NCBI RefSeq assembly: GCF_001989995.2
Contig: NZ_JAHGUP010000067.1
Span: forward strand, 1-60,869
Direction of reading: 5' to 3'
DNA from: Vibrio anguillarum
GTDB taxonomy: Bacteria > Pseudomonadota > Gammaproteobacteria > Enterobacterales > Vibrionaceae
DNA length: 60,869 bases
Part shown: piece by piece, positions 43,061 to 52,676 of the stretch
Layout: each line of letters opens with the position of its first letter
Numbering within the stretch: position 1 is the first letter of the stretch
Notes under the pieces: model-generated
Told to the model about the DNA's origin: nothing
The model's database searches: none
What the model saw: the letters and a program-made list of their open reading frames with translations, nothing else
Made by a program: the position numbers and the translations under genes

Positions 43061-43094
43061 ATAAAAAAATCCCTCGATTGTCTCGAGGGATTTT
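43061..43094. terminator. Bidirectional terminator where the two VPS arms converge
   Basis: The stem aaaatccctcga / tcgagggatttt has A and T tracts on both sides. It lies between the Wzy-like gene (+) and rbmC (-). Confidence 0.9.
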
Positions 43095-43120
43095 CAATTA
43101 TTGAATTAAAACGATATCAA

Positions 43121-45991
43121 TTAATCGAATACAAACTGCAAGCCTTCAACTAACCAGCCACCAGTCCAAACATTGATCTGCTTGATGCGTTTACCTTGCG
43201 GCACAGTGTACGTTTCAACTTTTTTGTTGCTCGCATAGTTGGTTGAGCCCAATAACACGCTAGAGCCATCCTTCATCGTGAACTTAATCGCCACTATGTG
43301 GTAACCACCCCAGTTATAAAGACCAGAGGTAACTTCCACGGATTGCAATTGATCAAGAGCAATCGGTGCTCTTAGCACACCACCGTTAGTACCTTGTACC
43401 GGGCCGCCCACCAAGTTATTGGCCGTCGTGCCGATCGCATCGATCGCAAAACCAGAACGCAGATACATCTGGTTATCCGCCGTCACTACACGTTGTGATT
43501 GCTGAGTATTTGAGTAACCAAAAATTGGAGACTCACCACCCACCGTTGCACGTAATGTACTCGAACGGTATGTATTATGGCTCAACCAACTTGGTGTCGC
43601 ATTTGTAGGCACTACACCATCTTGAGTAACATTCGTCAGATGGAAAGCATGCTGGTTCCAGATGCGAGTTGCATTCTTCCAAGGTTTTGCACTGTCCGCC
43701 GATTCATAAACAAACACACCATGGTTACCCACATAATTTTTATCAAAATCATTAGCAACAACAAGCAGCTCTGCGTTGTTATCCCCCGCAAGATCAACAA
43801 CAATCGGGTACTCCCACAAGGTTGAGGTCGAATGCGCGAAAGAGGCTCTTTCCTGGCCCGTTCGTCCATCAAGAATTCGCACTCTGGCATGATCCTGAAC
43901 AATAACTTCATCAATACCATCGCCATCAAAATCGTAAGCAGAAACACCAATTTTACCACTGCCAGTATCATCGTTAGCAGCAGACCAGACGCGATCACCT
44001 TTACTGTTGTACATATCCACAGCAGTATATCCAGCGTAAACAATGCCTTTCACATCAATATCATTAGAGCCACTACGAGAAGCCAATTCAAATTGCAAAC
44101 CATCAACTAGCCACCCCTCAGTCCACACTTTGATACTCTTAATTTGGCTATCGGCTGGCACATTAAAACTCTCGGTCTGCTTAGAATACGCGTACTTTTT
44201 CGACCCCATCCTAATAATACTGCTATTACTCATTCTGAAATCGAGCGCAACGACATGATAACCACCCCAATAATACTTACCCCAAGTAACATCAACAGAT
44301 TTGACGTCTTTGATATTGACTGGTTGGCTAAGGTTACCACCACGGCCACCAATAAGTGATTGAGCTGAGCTCCCCACCGCATCAATCGCTAAACCAGAGC
44401 GTACTGATAATTTAGCATCCGATGTGATAGTAATCGTCGATGGATTAGTATGAGAACGATATCCATAGACTTTTGACCATTCATTGTTTTCGATAACTTT
44501 GGCTTTACCTAAGAAATTAGAAACAGCTTGTACGCCACCACCTGGATTTGTACTGTTATTCACTTCCCACTTTACGGTACCGTCGTGTTCTAAAACAGCA
44601 AATCGTGCATTTTCGCCTGTTGCGAAAGTTGCAGGGACCGAAGCCACAATTTCTGGACGCTCATCGTTATCCAAATTAACAAGCGATGAAAACCACACCA
44701 TATCATTGGCTAGATACTGCCAATTGACGGCACCACTGTTTTGGTACATTACACCACCAGAAAAGACCTCTTGCGAATTATCGCCATCGATATCCACATT
44801 AATAGAAGATGGGGCCCAAGGATGACTAAATACAAGACCTGACTCGTAATTATAAACGCCATCTGAAGATAGAATCTCGACACTACCGTCCCCATCAAGA
44901 TCTGCGAGGGTTATAGAGCCAACTGAACGGCCTCCAGTTTGTGCTTTGAGAATCTGTTTCTTTACATGACCGTTGTTATCCAAAATATTTAAATAGGGGC
45001 TAGATGTATTGGTTGTAACGATTTCAACTACACCATCGCCATCTAAATCAGCGACAGCTGGTGAATATCTTGCGTCAGCAATGGCTTCACCTCGCTCATA
45101 AGACCACAACTCCGAGCCGTCAACACCGCTTAAAGCTCGAACTAGGCCTCCGTTAACATACTTGTTCCCTTCAAACGTCACAACGATAAGGTCAGCAACG
45201 TCTTTCTCATCAATCTTACCATCGCCATTATCATCATTCAGTTGAGCAACAACTGGAGTCGCCATCACTTGATTCGATAATGGCTTAAAGCCACCGCCTT
45301 GCCATGACCATTTCAACTGTGTGCTAATAGTGTTAGAAGGTTTTTCAAATGGCACAACTCGCATAGAACGAGGGTGTGAAAAATCAAGGAGCTCACCATT
45401 GTAAGCTTTCACTGATTTCAGTTGTGCATTAGATGTATTACCACCGAAAACAGCTAAACGGTTATAGGACAAATTATCCCAATCACTAAGCATCACTCCA
45501 AGACCTTCTGGAGCGACTATATCGACAGCATGCCCATAGATATAAGAAGGGAGCGAATAACCAGAACGCTCACCTTCTTTAAGACAAAAACGCTCACCAT
45601 TTTCACGGCTCACGATACAGGCTTCAGGATAAAGTTCCGATGCAAGAACACGCATGGAACGAGGATGAGAAAAATCTAGAGCCTGCCCGTTCAATGCTTT
45701 AACATTTTTTAACTCACTGTTATCAGTATAATGGTCAAAAACTGCCAAGCGATTGTAAGATAAATTATCCCAGTCACTGAGCATCACTGAAACACCACTA
45801 GGTGCTAAAACATCAACTTGATGATTATAAATCCAAGATGGTAGCGAATATTCTGAACGCTGCCCTATATTTAGGCAGTACTTATCTCCGGTTTTCCGGC
45901 TAATAATGCAACCTTCCTGATCTGCAGCTTGAACCATTGAGCCACCCAATGAGATCATTCCTACAGCGAAAACCAAATATTTTATTGTCAT
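43121..45991 (-). CDS. rbmC: Biofilm matrix adhesin RbmC
   Basis: Secreted matrix protein that binds VPS and host glycans. The start at 45991 is chosen because it gives a signal peptide (MTIKYLVFAVGMISL..., cleaved near residue 23) after AGAGGG, and 956 aa, near the 957 of V. cholerae RbmC. Order: two tandem beta/gamma-crystallin-like modules (about 25-120 and 122-220; each has CI(I/V)SR, a Cys-Leu and LSDWDNLSYNRLAVF). An FG-GAP beta-propeller follows (from about 225) with calcium motifs such as DLDGDG and DFDGDG. A beta-prism (jacalin-like) domain is inserted at about 517-637, and a second sits at the C-terminus (about 834-956). Two prisms plus N-terminal modules fit RbmC, not Bap1. Confidence 0.92.
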   Translation of the reverse strand: MTIKYLVFAVGMISLGGSMVQAADQEGCIISRKTGDKYCLNIGQRSEYSLPSWIYNHQVDVLAPSGVSVMLSDWDNLSYNRLAVFDHYTDNSELKNVKALNGQALDFSHPRSMRVLASELYPEACIVSRENGERFCLKEGERSGYSLPSYIYGHAVDIVAPEGLGVMLSDWDNLSYNRLAVFGGNTSNAQLKSVKAYNGELLDFSHPRSMRVVPFEKPSNTISTQLKWSWQGGGFKPLSNQVMATPVVAQLNDDNGDGKIDEKDVADLIVVTFEGNKYVNGGLVRALSGVDGSELWSYERGEAIADARYSPAVADLDGDGVVEIVTTNTSSPYLNILDNNGHVKKQILKAQTGGRSVGSITLADLDGDGSVEILSSDGVYNYESGLVFSHPWAPSSINVDIDGDNSQEVFSGGVMYQNSGAVNWQYLANDMVWFSSLVNLDNDERPEIVASVPATFATGENARFAVLEHDGTVKWEVNNSTNPGGGVQAVSNFLGKAKVIENNEWSKVYGYRSHTNPSTITITSDAKLSVRSGLAIDAVGSSAQSLIGGRGGNLSQPVNIKDVKSVDVTWGKYYWGGYHVVALDFRMSNSSIIRMGSKKYAYSKQTESFNVPADSQIKSIKVWTEGWLVDGLQFELASRSGSNDIDVKGIVYAGYTAVDMYNSKGDRVWSAANDDTGSGKIGVSAYDFDGDGIDEVIVQDHARVRILDGRTGQERASFAHSTSTLWEYPIVVDLAGDNNAELLVVANDFDKNYVGNHGVFVYESADSAKPWKNATRIWNQHAFHLTNVTQDGVVPTNATPSWLSHNTYRSSTLRATVGGESPIFGYSNTQQSQRVVTADNQMYLRSGFAIDAIGTTANNLVGGPVQGTNGGVLRAPIALDQLQSVEVTSGLYNWGGYHIVAIKFTMKDGSSVLLGSTNYASNKKVETYTVPQGKRIKQINVWTGGWLVEGLQFVFD

Positions 45992-46327
45992 GAAAAAGTT
46001 TCCCTCTACTAAATATGCATACCTTCCCAACCAAACTGCGTTCGATAGGCTAAAAGTACGGTTAGCAAGGCCAGCATAATGCAGATACCTTGCGAATATG
46101 GATAAGGTGACATAATTATCAGTAGACGTACATCTTATTACAACGACACTTCGATGAGATACAGACTCAAATATGAGACGAATCAAATATGAGACAAATT
46201 TCTCTTATAAAATTTCATTTTAAGAAATGCCACTCTAGCCACTCTATTAGTCACAACTAGAAAAGCGCTAGTAAAAAACTTTACAAAAATCAACCATAGT
46301 TAAAATAGAAACAAATACAAATTCATC
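45992..46327 (-). promoter_or_regulatory. rbmC upstream region
   Basis: 336 bases without a gene between vpsK and rbmC, including the rbmC ribosome-binding site (AGAGGG). The frame of rbmC is open through the first 195 bases but reads nothing recognisable. The 16-bp tandem repeat at 46167-46198 lies here. The strong AT-richness of the vps-I arm begins at its right end. Confidence 0.5.
46167..46198. repeat. 16-bp tandem direct repeat upstream of rbmC
   Basis: Two head-to-tail copies, tcaaatatgagacgaa and tcaaatatgagacaaa, differ at one base. The core atgaga occurs a third time just left (46154-46159, gatgagat). They lie about 175 bases upstream of the rbmC start, so they are candidates for a repeated activator or repressor site. 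Confidence 0.7.
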
Positions 46328-47056
46328 CTATAAAAATTTTTCTTTCAATAATAAAAATAAAAATTTGCTATTAGTAACAAGATATCTCTTCCACATTCTT
46401 CTAGGCTCTTGAATGATACGGTATAACCATTCCAAACCAGAATTTTGCATCCAAACTGGGGCTCGATTTACTTTGCCAGCAACAACATCAAATGTCCCAC
46501 CGACTCCCATAACGAAGTTAACACCTAGTTCATCTTTCCATTTATTAATAAAATTTTCCTTTTTTGGTGAAGTAATTGCTACGAATAAAAGCTTAGCTCC
46601 CGATTCCTTAACTTTATTTACAACAAACTCTTCATTATCCCAAAAATATCCGTCATGGTAACCAGCAATAATCAATTCTGGATAAAGTCTTTTAACCTTA
46701 TCCGCAGTCTGAGTGACCACGTCAGATGTTGCTCCAAGTAAAAACACTGGGAAGTCTCGTCCAGCACTCATTTCTAATAAATTGTAAAATAGATCAACAC
46801 CAGCTACTCGCTCAGGAACATTATGCCCCATAAATCGAGCACCAAAAACGACTCCCATTCCATCAATATTAATTAAGTCGCATCCCTTGACTGAATCAGA
46901 TAACGTAGGATCGGTCTGCATATTTACTAGCTTAGCCACATTAACTACAACATGTTGTAAAAAACTACCTTCGCTTATCTTATTCTCAATGAATGATATT
47001 GTCTCGGACATTGTAGCAATATCCATAGGAGATCCCAAAAATTCTATACGTTTCAT
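46328..47056 (-). CDS. vpsK: WecG/TagA/CpsF-family glycosyltransferase VpsK
   Basis: GT26-family transferase, probably adding an N-acetylmannosamine(uronic acid)-type residue to the lipid-linked VPS repeat. Family blocks are NVAKLVNMQTDP, CDLINIDGMGVVFGAR, VFLLGATSDVV, SPKKENFI and GVGGTFDVVAGKVNRAPVW (the last two thirds of the protein). 242 aa, full length. Last gene of the vps-I arm as in V. cholerae, 37 bases after its neighbour. Confidence 0.85.
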   Translation of the reverse strand: MKRIEFLGSPMDIATMSETISFIENKISEGSFLQHVVVNVAKLVNMQTDPTLSDSVKGCDLINIDGMGVVFGARFMGHNVPERVAGVDLFYNLLEMSAGRDFPVFLLGATSDVVTQTADKVKRLYPELIIAGYHDGYFWDNEEFVVNKVKESGAKLLFVAITSPKKENFINKWKDELGVNFVMGVGGTFDVVAGKVNRAPVWMQNSGLEWLYRIIQEPRRMWKRYLVTNSKFLFLLLKEKFL

Positions 47057-47093
47057 CTAATTAATGACCGCCATGTGTAATAAAATTATCAAT

Positions 47094-48266
47094 TCAATTT
47101 TTATTCAAAAAAATATAACGTTGATAATATGAGAACGAATAATAAACCCATGCTTTTGTCCAGCGAATATAATCAATTTTATTTGTATAATATTGATTCT
47201 TCTGATAAACAAATCTCCGCTTATTCTTTAAGTATAATATTTCAATAGCATTACTTATTATTCTATCAGCCATAATTAAGTCATCAGCCGTACCACCAAC
47301 TTTAAGCAGAGTAAGCACAGCCTGAGATACGCTATGCATATCAAGAGGATAGCGGTTATTATGGTAATACTTAGCAGTACCATCTGCTTCAAAAAATTGG
47401 GTTTTATAAAATTTAAAGCCAAGTTCAATACTTGATTTAAACTCATCCGTACTTAAAGAATCAGCCAATAGAGTTAGGGCTTCTAAGTTGTACCCCGTAT
47501 GGAAAGAGTCGATAAACTGATGGTGGTGTCTTGTACCATAGACCCAAGAACCGTCATAACTTTGAGCTAAAACTGATTGTCTTGCAACAGCTAAGGACAA
47601 TTTCTTATACTGGCTATTACCTGTAATACTAGCAATTTTTGCGACCCAAGCGGCACCCCATAAACTGGCGTTGTATACTAGTGCGGTCTCTCCTGGGATG
47701 TAAGAGAAAAAACATTCACCATCTAGTTCTGTGTAGAGATGTTTAACTATAAAATTCGCAGAATCAATTGCTGGCTCACGATATTTATCACTATTAATAA
47801 TCTCCCCCAACGCCCAAAGTGCTTGTGCAACATAGACAGTCGTGATTACATTAGGTTTACCTTTTGGCACAAAGAATGCGCGTGCATTCCAATCAAAATG
47901 ATAACCCCAGCAGCTGTGCCCCCACAAAGTTCTATCACTCTGCTGTGTTAACAACCAATTAGCCAACTCTACCGCTTCATCTAGGTAACTCTGCTCATTT
48001 GTTGACTGATAGTTTTCTAATAAGCCTAAAATAAATAACCCAATCCCTTTAGGATTTCGCTTGTCAGGAACAAAGAATACTGTTCTAAAATTAATGGCAG
48101 AGCGCTTATGAAGTTGAGTCCAAAATAAACCAAGTAAGCCCGTTTTGGCTCTAGGAAAAAAATAAAAAAATTTACTATTTAACCCATCAAAAGGATCCTT
48201 TCCAGCATAATCATTAATTTTTGCATCTCTTAATAAAGAAGAGACGATATCTTCCACACTAATCAA
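47094..48266 (-). CDS. Predicted alpha/alpha-toroid protein (VpsJ-like position)
   Basis: 390-aa cytoplasmic protein without signal or membrane segments. Helical repeats of about 55 residues with Gly/Trp-rich turns (KGIGLFILGLLENYQ, WGYHFDWNARAFFVP, WVYGTRHHHQFIDSFHTGYN) suggest an (alpha/alpha)6 toroid, like glycan lyases, hydrolases and epimerases. Proteins of this kind in polysaccharide loci are sometimes mislabelled delta-aminolevulinic acid dehydratase. V. cholerae vpsJ has the same place next to vpsK, but I have not confirmed orthology. It overlaps the acyltransferase gene by four bases. Confidence 0.65.
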   Translation of the reverse strand: MISVEDIVSSLLRDAKINDYAGKDPFDGLNSKFFYFFPRAKTGLLGLFWTQLHKRSAINFRTVFFVPDKRNPKGIGLFILGLLENYQSTNEQSYLDEAVELANWLLTQQSDRTLWGHSCWGYHFDWNARAFFVPKGKPNVITTVYVAQALWALGEIINSDKYREPAIDSANFIVKHLYTELDGECFFSYIPGETALVYNASLWGAAWVAKIASITGNSQYKKLSLAVARQSVLAQSYDGSWVYGTRHHHQFIDSFHTGYNLEALTLLADSLSTDEFKSSIELGFKFYKTQFFEADGTAKYYHNNRYPLDMHSVSQAVLTLLKVGGTADDLIMADRIISNAIEILYLKNKRRFVYQKNQYYTNKIDYIRWTKAWVYYSFSYYQRYIFLNKN

Positions 48267-48718
48267 AGTAGGTCACCTAATTCTTGCCAAATAGAATGTT
48301 CAATCATCTTCACAACCTTAGCCGGAGAACCCGCAACTATTGAGTTATCTGGAATGCTATTAATAACAACAGCGTTTGCTCCAATTATTATATTATTTCC
48401 AACTTTTATGTCACCCAAAATCCTTGCGCCAGCACCAATATATACATCATTTCCTATCTCTGGACATGACTCTTTTAGCTTTCTTCCTATTGTAATACCC
48501 TGGCCTAAGCAAACATTATTACCAATAATCGATTTTTTATGAATGACACATCCTATCCCTCCATACATAAAACGGGAATTTTTCCCTATTTTCACAGAAG
48601 CTGGGACAACGGAATTAAATAGTAAAAAAGAAATAATTTTTATAACATTTGGGATCAATGGAATTCGATTCACGTATGCCCAGTGAGATATACGATAAAA
48701 ATATATCAAATTCATCAC
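48263..48718 (-). CDS. Left-handed beta-helix (hexapeptide) acyltransferase
   Basis: 151-aa acetyltransferase of the serine O-acetyltransferase/CysE-like group seen in VpsC and VpsG. Hexapeptide repeats run from about residue 60 to 130 (KKSIIGNNVCLGQGITIG, DVYIGAGARILGDI, NIIIGANAVVINSIPDNS). It probably acetylates a sugar of the polymer or its precursor. Overlaps both neighbours by four bases (ATGA type), so it is translationally coupled. Confidence 0.8.
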   Translation of the reverse strand: MMNLIYFYRISHWAYVNRIPLIPNVIKIISFLLFNSVVPASVKIGKNSRFMYGGIGCVIHKKSIIGNNVCLGQGITIGRKLKESCPEIGNDVYIGAGARILGDIKVGNNIIIGANAVVINSIPDNSIVAGSPAKVVKMIEHSIWQELGDLL

Positions 48719-50208
48719 GCCACCTTATTCCCAATAATATTTTTCGTTATATACCTATATCGTTCAATAATATTAAATAACAATCCTGATTTTATATAAT
48801 CAACAATTTTCCCTTTAAAGTTTCTAGGAGGATTTATTGGTATACAACTAATTTCTGGTGCTAGATAGTGAATGATTTCTTTAAATAAAATATTGTTATA
48901 GTATTTTGTATATTTGTATGGCAAGCAAATCATACGTTCAATAATGTAGTGTGTAGCAAATGGATTGACTTCCTCAAATGCTATATCTGACTCAGAATTA
49001 CCAACTGCCCCCCAGTTACCTAGTTTTTGTTCAATGTAATATAATGAGTTTTTGGGATAAGAGCTAGCATATAAATGTTCTTTACAACCAGCTAACCATA
49101 AATTTGTCTGAAAATTGGAGAAGCGTGAATTTACACACTGATATTTAAAACACAAATAATTACTCTCGATATTTTCTTTAGGTGTACCATATACAGATCG
49201 ACCAAATTCCCCGACGCCGCAAACGTTGATATGTTCAGGCAAGATTATAGAATAGTTATAGACTTCTGGGAGCCGTTTTTCAGTAGCGTAAAAAACAGAA
49301 TTGGAATATTCATTTTTAAATGAATCAGGTATTTTATCCACATCTAAAAAATCAGTATGGATCGTATATTTCACTCCAAGTGTATCACAAATCCTCTTAC
49401 CGATGACAATATCCGGATGATCGTCATTTAAATTTTTCAACTTATCAATAAAGTAATAGCATCTATGTTTAATTTCTTTTGTAGCAGCGGCCATCACCCT
49501 AGAATCATTACCTGCTGTAACAGCGATTGATAATGGTGATACTTCAGAAAAAGATTTTAAAATGGCTTTAAGTTCTTCTGCAACTTCTGTCACAACCTGA
49601 TTAATATCATGGTACTTAAATTCAACTTGAGGCCAATAACGAACAACTTTCATATCTCTAATACTTAAAGCATGGTTAGGAAGTACTTTTTCTATCTCAT
49701 TAAAAATAGTTTCATGCCCGATCCAAGCATTACCATTTCCTTTTTTTGGAAAGACTTCCTTATAAAATTTATAGGCTTCTTCATTATGTGTAAGCTTAAT
49801 ACTTTGATATTGCAAGAGACTAATGTCTGTCGCTATCAAACCGTAACTACTAGAAAAATTAATTTGCGCAAGTGATGTTGCATCAGCTCTTAACATATCA
49901 ACTTTACTATCACTATAAAATAAATAGTATCTTCCACAGCATCTCGATAGAGATTTATTGATGATTGGAAAACTTATATCTGAATTGTCAAGTTCATTAA
50001 CAATAATCCTTAAGTCAAATGAATCAAACTGTGGATGTACTATCTCACCTACAATTAATAGGGAGAAAAATCTACCTATGTACTGGTATACTTTATTATG
50101 ACTATCAAAATAAATTGAATACTTAGTAAAATCAATACATCTGAATGTACTGGGGACAGAAACTTCAACATTCGATGCGTCACTTATAAGAATTTGTCTT
50201 TTAAACAT
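48715..50208 (-). CDS. Degenerate asparagine-synthetase-like protein
   Basis: 497 aa. The N-terminal third resembles the Ntn domain of asparagine synthetase B in pattern (CGRYYLFYSD, then KLTHNEEAYKF, near 88-150), but there is no catalytic Cys at residue 2, so it should not hydrolyse glutamine. A PP-loop ATP pyrophosphatase-like motif lies at about 226-240 (LSIAVTAGNDSRVMAAA), where SGGxDS has become TAGNDSR. Such proteins occur in exopolysaccharide loci and may form amides or adenylate sugars or amino acids. A role in amidating uronic acids is conceivable; function is unknown. It overlaps the acyltransferase by four bases. Confidence 0.65.
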   Translation of the reverse strand: MFKRQILISDASNVEVSVPSTFRCIDFTKYSIYFDSHNKVYQYIGRFFSLLIVGEIVHPQFDSFDLRIIVNELDNSDISFPIINKSLSRCCGRYYLFYSDSKVDMLRADATSLAQINFSSSYGLIATDISLLQYQSIKLTHNEEAYKFYKEVFPKKGNGNAWIGHETIFNEIEKVLPNHALSIRDMKVVRYWPQVEFKYHDINQVVTEVAEELKAILKSFSEVSPLSIAVTAGNDSRVMAAATKEIKHRCYYFIDKLKNLNDDHPDIVIGKRICDTLGVKYTIHTDFLDVDKIPDSFKNEYSNSVFYATEKRLPEVYNYSIILPEHINVCGVGEFGRSVYGTPKENIESNYLCFKYQCVNSRFSNFQTNLWLAGCKEHLYASSYPKNSLYYIEQKLGNWGAVGNSESDIAFEEVNPFATHYIIERMICLPYKYTKYYNNILFKEIIHYLAPEISCIPINPPRNFKGKIVDYIKSGLLFNIIERYRYITKNIIGNKVA

Positions 50209-50209
50209 T

Positions 50210-51532
50210 TTAAGGTTCCAACTCTAAAATCGCTTGCCTAAATTTTCCATTTTTTGTTCTTGGAATGGATGAAACTTGCTTAACAAGAACACGCATATCT
50301 TCTCCAAAATATGTTTTAATATTTTTTTCTAGAATTTTTTCTGATTGTTGATCATATCGACGTTCAACAACAACTAAAGCTATTATTTCATCTATTCTTT
50401 TTTGCTTAAGCTGAAGCTCAACCAAACCACACACATTTTTTGGGATATGGTTAAAAATAAGCACCTTACGCCCTGAAGTTGACAGTAGAAACTCACCTTC
50501 TCTACCTTGAATACTTTTAATTGTTAAAAATGGAAGACCACATTCACATTGATTGAATTCGGAACTAACACCAGAGAATATGTCTTCTGTGTTATACCTA
50601 ATTAATGGCATTTTAGAGTTATGGAATCCCGTCGCAATTAATTTATCATCAGAAAACTCATAATAGCCATAGTCTTCAATTAAATGCATCTTACCGTATT
50701 TACACGTACCTGCCGTTGCCACCCTTTCACTCAATCCATACCAACTAAAAACCTTACAATTAAAAACGCGTTCGATTACTAGTTTCTGATTATCAGAACA
50801 AGATTCCGATGAAAGGATAATCCCTTTAATTTTTAGGTTTACTGCTAACCCTAATGACTCAATTAAATTAGCAAACAGAAATATTGCAGATGGATAAGCT
50901 TGAATTATTTTTGGTTTATAATTATGTAATTGCTCTAAATATTGTCGAACTGTTTCCTCGCTCAGATGATATACAGACATCATTAACATTTTATCAATAC
51001 TGTTGTGACGCCAATAAGGTGAGGTATTTTGCTCTAGAGGAACAATAAGATCAGCTCGTAACCAGACTCGCTTATCACCTGGAAGATAACCAGCCCATGT
51101 CAATTGTCTATGACTTTGAGCATGATCTTCTATAATCGCGGATAATCCAGAATAGAGGTTTAGTGGCTTACCTGTCGTACCTCCAGTCTGAGACTTAAAA
51201 GTATAAGAAAATTTTTTAGAATCATTTAGAAATGCACAGGGAGCGATACGAATATCTTCCTTACCAATGAGCGGAAAATCATCAATATTAGATGATTTTA
51301 CATTTTTATAAAAGGAAACGTGTTCCTTAGCCTGATCTAATGTTATCTTTAATAGGCTTCTTTGTTGCTCAAGCAATTTCTCTCTAGATATATATTGGTT
51401 ATTATGTAATTCTTTTATTCTTTTTTTAAACAACCAATTTTCTCTCAATAATTTAAATATAATCGATTTAATGTTAATCATCAGTTCTTGCAGAAAAATA
51501 GGTGACTTTTTATAAAGTGAGCTTTTATACAT
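50210..51532 (-). CDS. CapK/PaaK-like AMP-forming adenylase (VpsH-like)
   Basis: 440-aa member of the phenylacetate-CoA ligase/CapK family of AMP-forming enzymes, which adenylate carboxylates. The P-loop-like SQTGGTTGKPLNLYSG is at about 114-129. Other motifs are GIILSSESCSD and FSWYGLSERVATAG; a late FGEDMRV and GKFRQAILEL follow. V. cholerae VpsH (VC0924) is described as CapK-like, and this gene probably has the same role, possibly attaching an amino acid or acyl group to the polymer. Start overlaps its neighbour's stop by eight bases. Confidence 0.75.
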   Translation of the reverse strand: MYKSSLYKKSPIFLQELMINIKSIIFKLLRENWLFKKRIKELHNNQYISREKLLEQQRSLLKITLDQAKEHVSFYKNVKSSNIDDFPLIGKEDIRIAPCAFLNDSKKFSYTFKSQTGGTTGKPLNLYSGLSAIIEDHAQSHRQLTWAGYLPGDKRVWLRADLIVPLEQNTSPYWRHNSIDKMLMMSVYHLSEETVRQYLEQLHNYKPKIIQAYPSAIFLFANLIESLGLAVNLKIKGIILSSESCSDNQKLVIERVFNCKVFSWYGLSERVATAGTCKYGKMHLIEDYGYYEFSDDKLIATGFHNSKMPLIRYNTEDIFSGVSSEFNQCECGLPFLTIKSIQGREGEFLLSTSGRKVLIFNHIPKNVCGLVELQLKQKRIDEIIALVVVERRYDQQSEKILEKNIKTYFGEDMRVLVKQVSSIPRTKNGKFRQAILELEP

Positions 51533-52676
51533 TTTTATCTAAACCTAAGGCTAAAGACATTGCAAGAATCTGATTATTTATACTAGCTTCATTATGAACT
51601 GTATTTAACGCCTCTTTGGACATTCTATTTTTAAGCTGAAAATCATTCCCTTTCTCTTCAATAAACGCAGTCCAAGCACTTAAATCTTTCTCTTTGAATA
51701 ATACTCCATTAACATTTTGCTTCAAAAAATTTATTTCAGGACTGTGGAACGAAATGTCCTCACTTAGCAGTGGTAAACCAGCGCTAAATGCATGTACAAT
51801 GGCTAATCCTACATAACCAGGCATTACAAACCAATCAGCACTTTTAAATATTATTGCAAGCCGATCTTCATCAAAAACCTCACCTAAAAACAATGCATGT
51901 ATACCAAAACATTTACATAATTCTTGCCAGCTTTCTCTCATCTCTCCATCACCGACAACAACCAGTGCTACTGAATCTTTATTCTTTGCTTTTCCCAAAG
52001 CATTAATAAAGTTTTCTAACCGTTTGCCAGATCTAAAACGACCTGAAAAAAGATATACAGTTTTATTTTCTATGTTATTGTCCGATTTGAATTTATTAAT
52101 GTCTTCTTCTTTTATAGGAAGATAGCTATTGATTAACTTTTCTGTATTAAGCGTATTTGGAGCAACAAATATCTTTTCCTTATCAATTCCTTTATCGACA
52201 AGGTATTCTTTCCCTGGTTCAGAAAACACGATAATGGCATTTGCTTGCTTTAAACATTTATTTATCACAGAGACTCTAATCTTATTTAAAAAACCATTTA
52301 ATCCACTATCTGGTCTGCGGCAATGGTCGTATCCATGCGTCCAATAAACAAGCTTTGTTTTTGTTATTTTACAAAATATAGATAAGCTTAGCTCGGTTAG
52401 GTTTGAACTATTAGGAAGAGCTAGAATCACATCCGGTTTATATTGGATTATATATTTATAAGCATAAGGCAATAGATTAATACGTTTAGACCATTTTAAT
52501 ATATCTGTGCTGCATATATAGTTTAAGTTTGCACATGGCTTTATATAATCTTTAATTTCACCGTCAGTTATTACATCAATTTTACAGTAATAGTTAAGCG
52601 TTAATTTAGTGAGAACTTCATTTCTATATCTTTGCCAACTTGCATCTTTTGATAAAAACAAAACATTTCTATTCAT
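51525..52676 (-). CDS. GT4-family (GT-B) glycosyltransferase
   Basis: 383-aa retaining glycosyltransferase. It has an N-terminal sugar-acceptor half and a C-terminal donor half with YLFSGRFRSGKRLENFINAL and the phrase VMPGYVGLAIVHAFSAGLPLL; the usual EGFGLPIIEA element is reduced to GYVGLAIVHAF. It probably adds a sugar to the VPS-type repeat on the cytoplasmic face. It overlaps both neighbouring genes by eight bases. Confidence 0.82.
   Translation of the reverse strand: MNRNVLFLSKDASWQRYRNEVLTKLTLNYYCKIDVITDGEIKDYIKPCANLNYICSTDILKWSKRINLLPYAYKYIIQYKPDVILALPNSSNLTELSLSIFCKITKTKLVYWTHGYDHCRRPDSGLNGFLNKIRVSVINKCLKQANAIIVFSEPGKEYLVDKGIDKEKIFVAPNTLNTEKLINSYLPIKEEDINKFKSDNNIENKTVYLFSGRFRSGKRLENFINALGKAKNKDSVALVVVGDGEMRESWQELCKCFGIHALFLGEVFDEDRLAIIFKSADWFVMPGYVGLAIVHAFSAGLPLLSEDISFHSPEINFLKQNVNGVLFKEKDLSAWTAFIEEKGNDFQLKNRMSKEALNTVHNEASINNQILAMSLALGLDKNV

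Noticed and set aside
43832..44359. Overlapping frames antisense to rbmC
   Set aside because: They mirror repeated beta-prism and propeller codons of rbmC and have no independent initiation signals.
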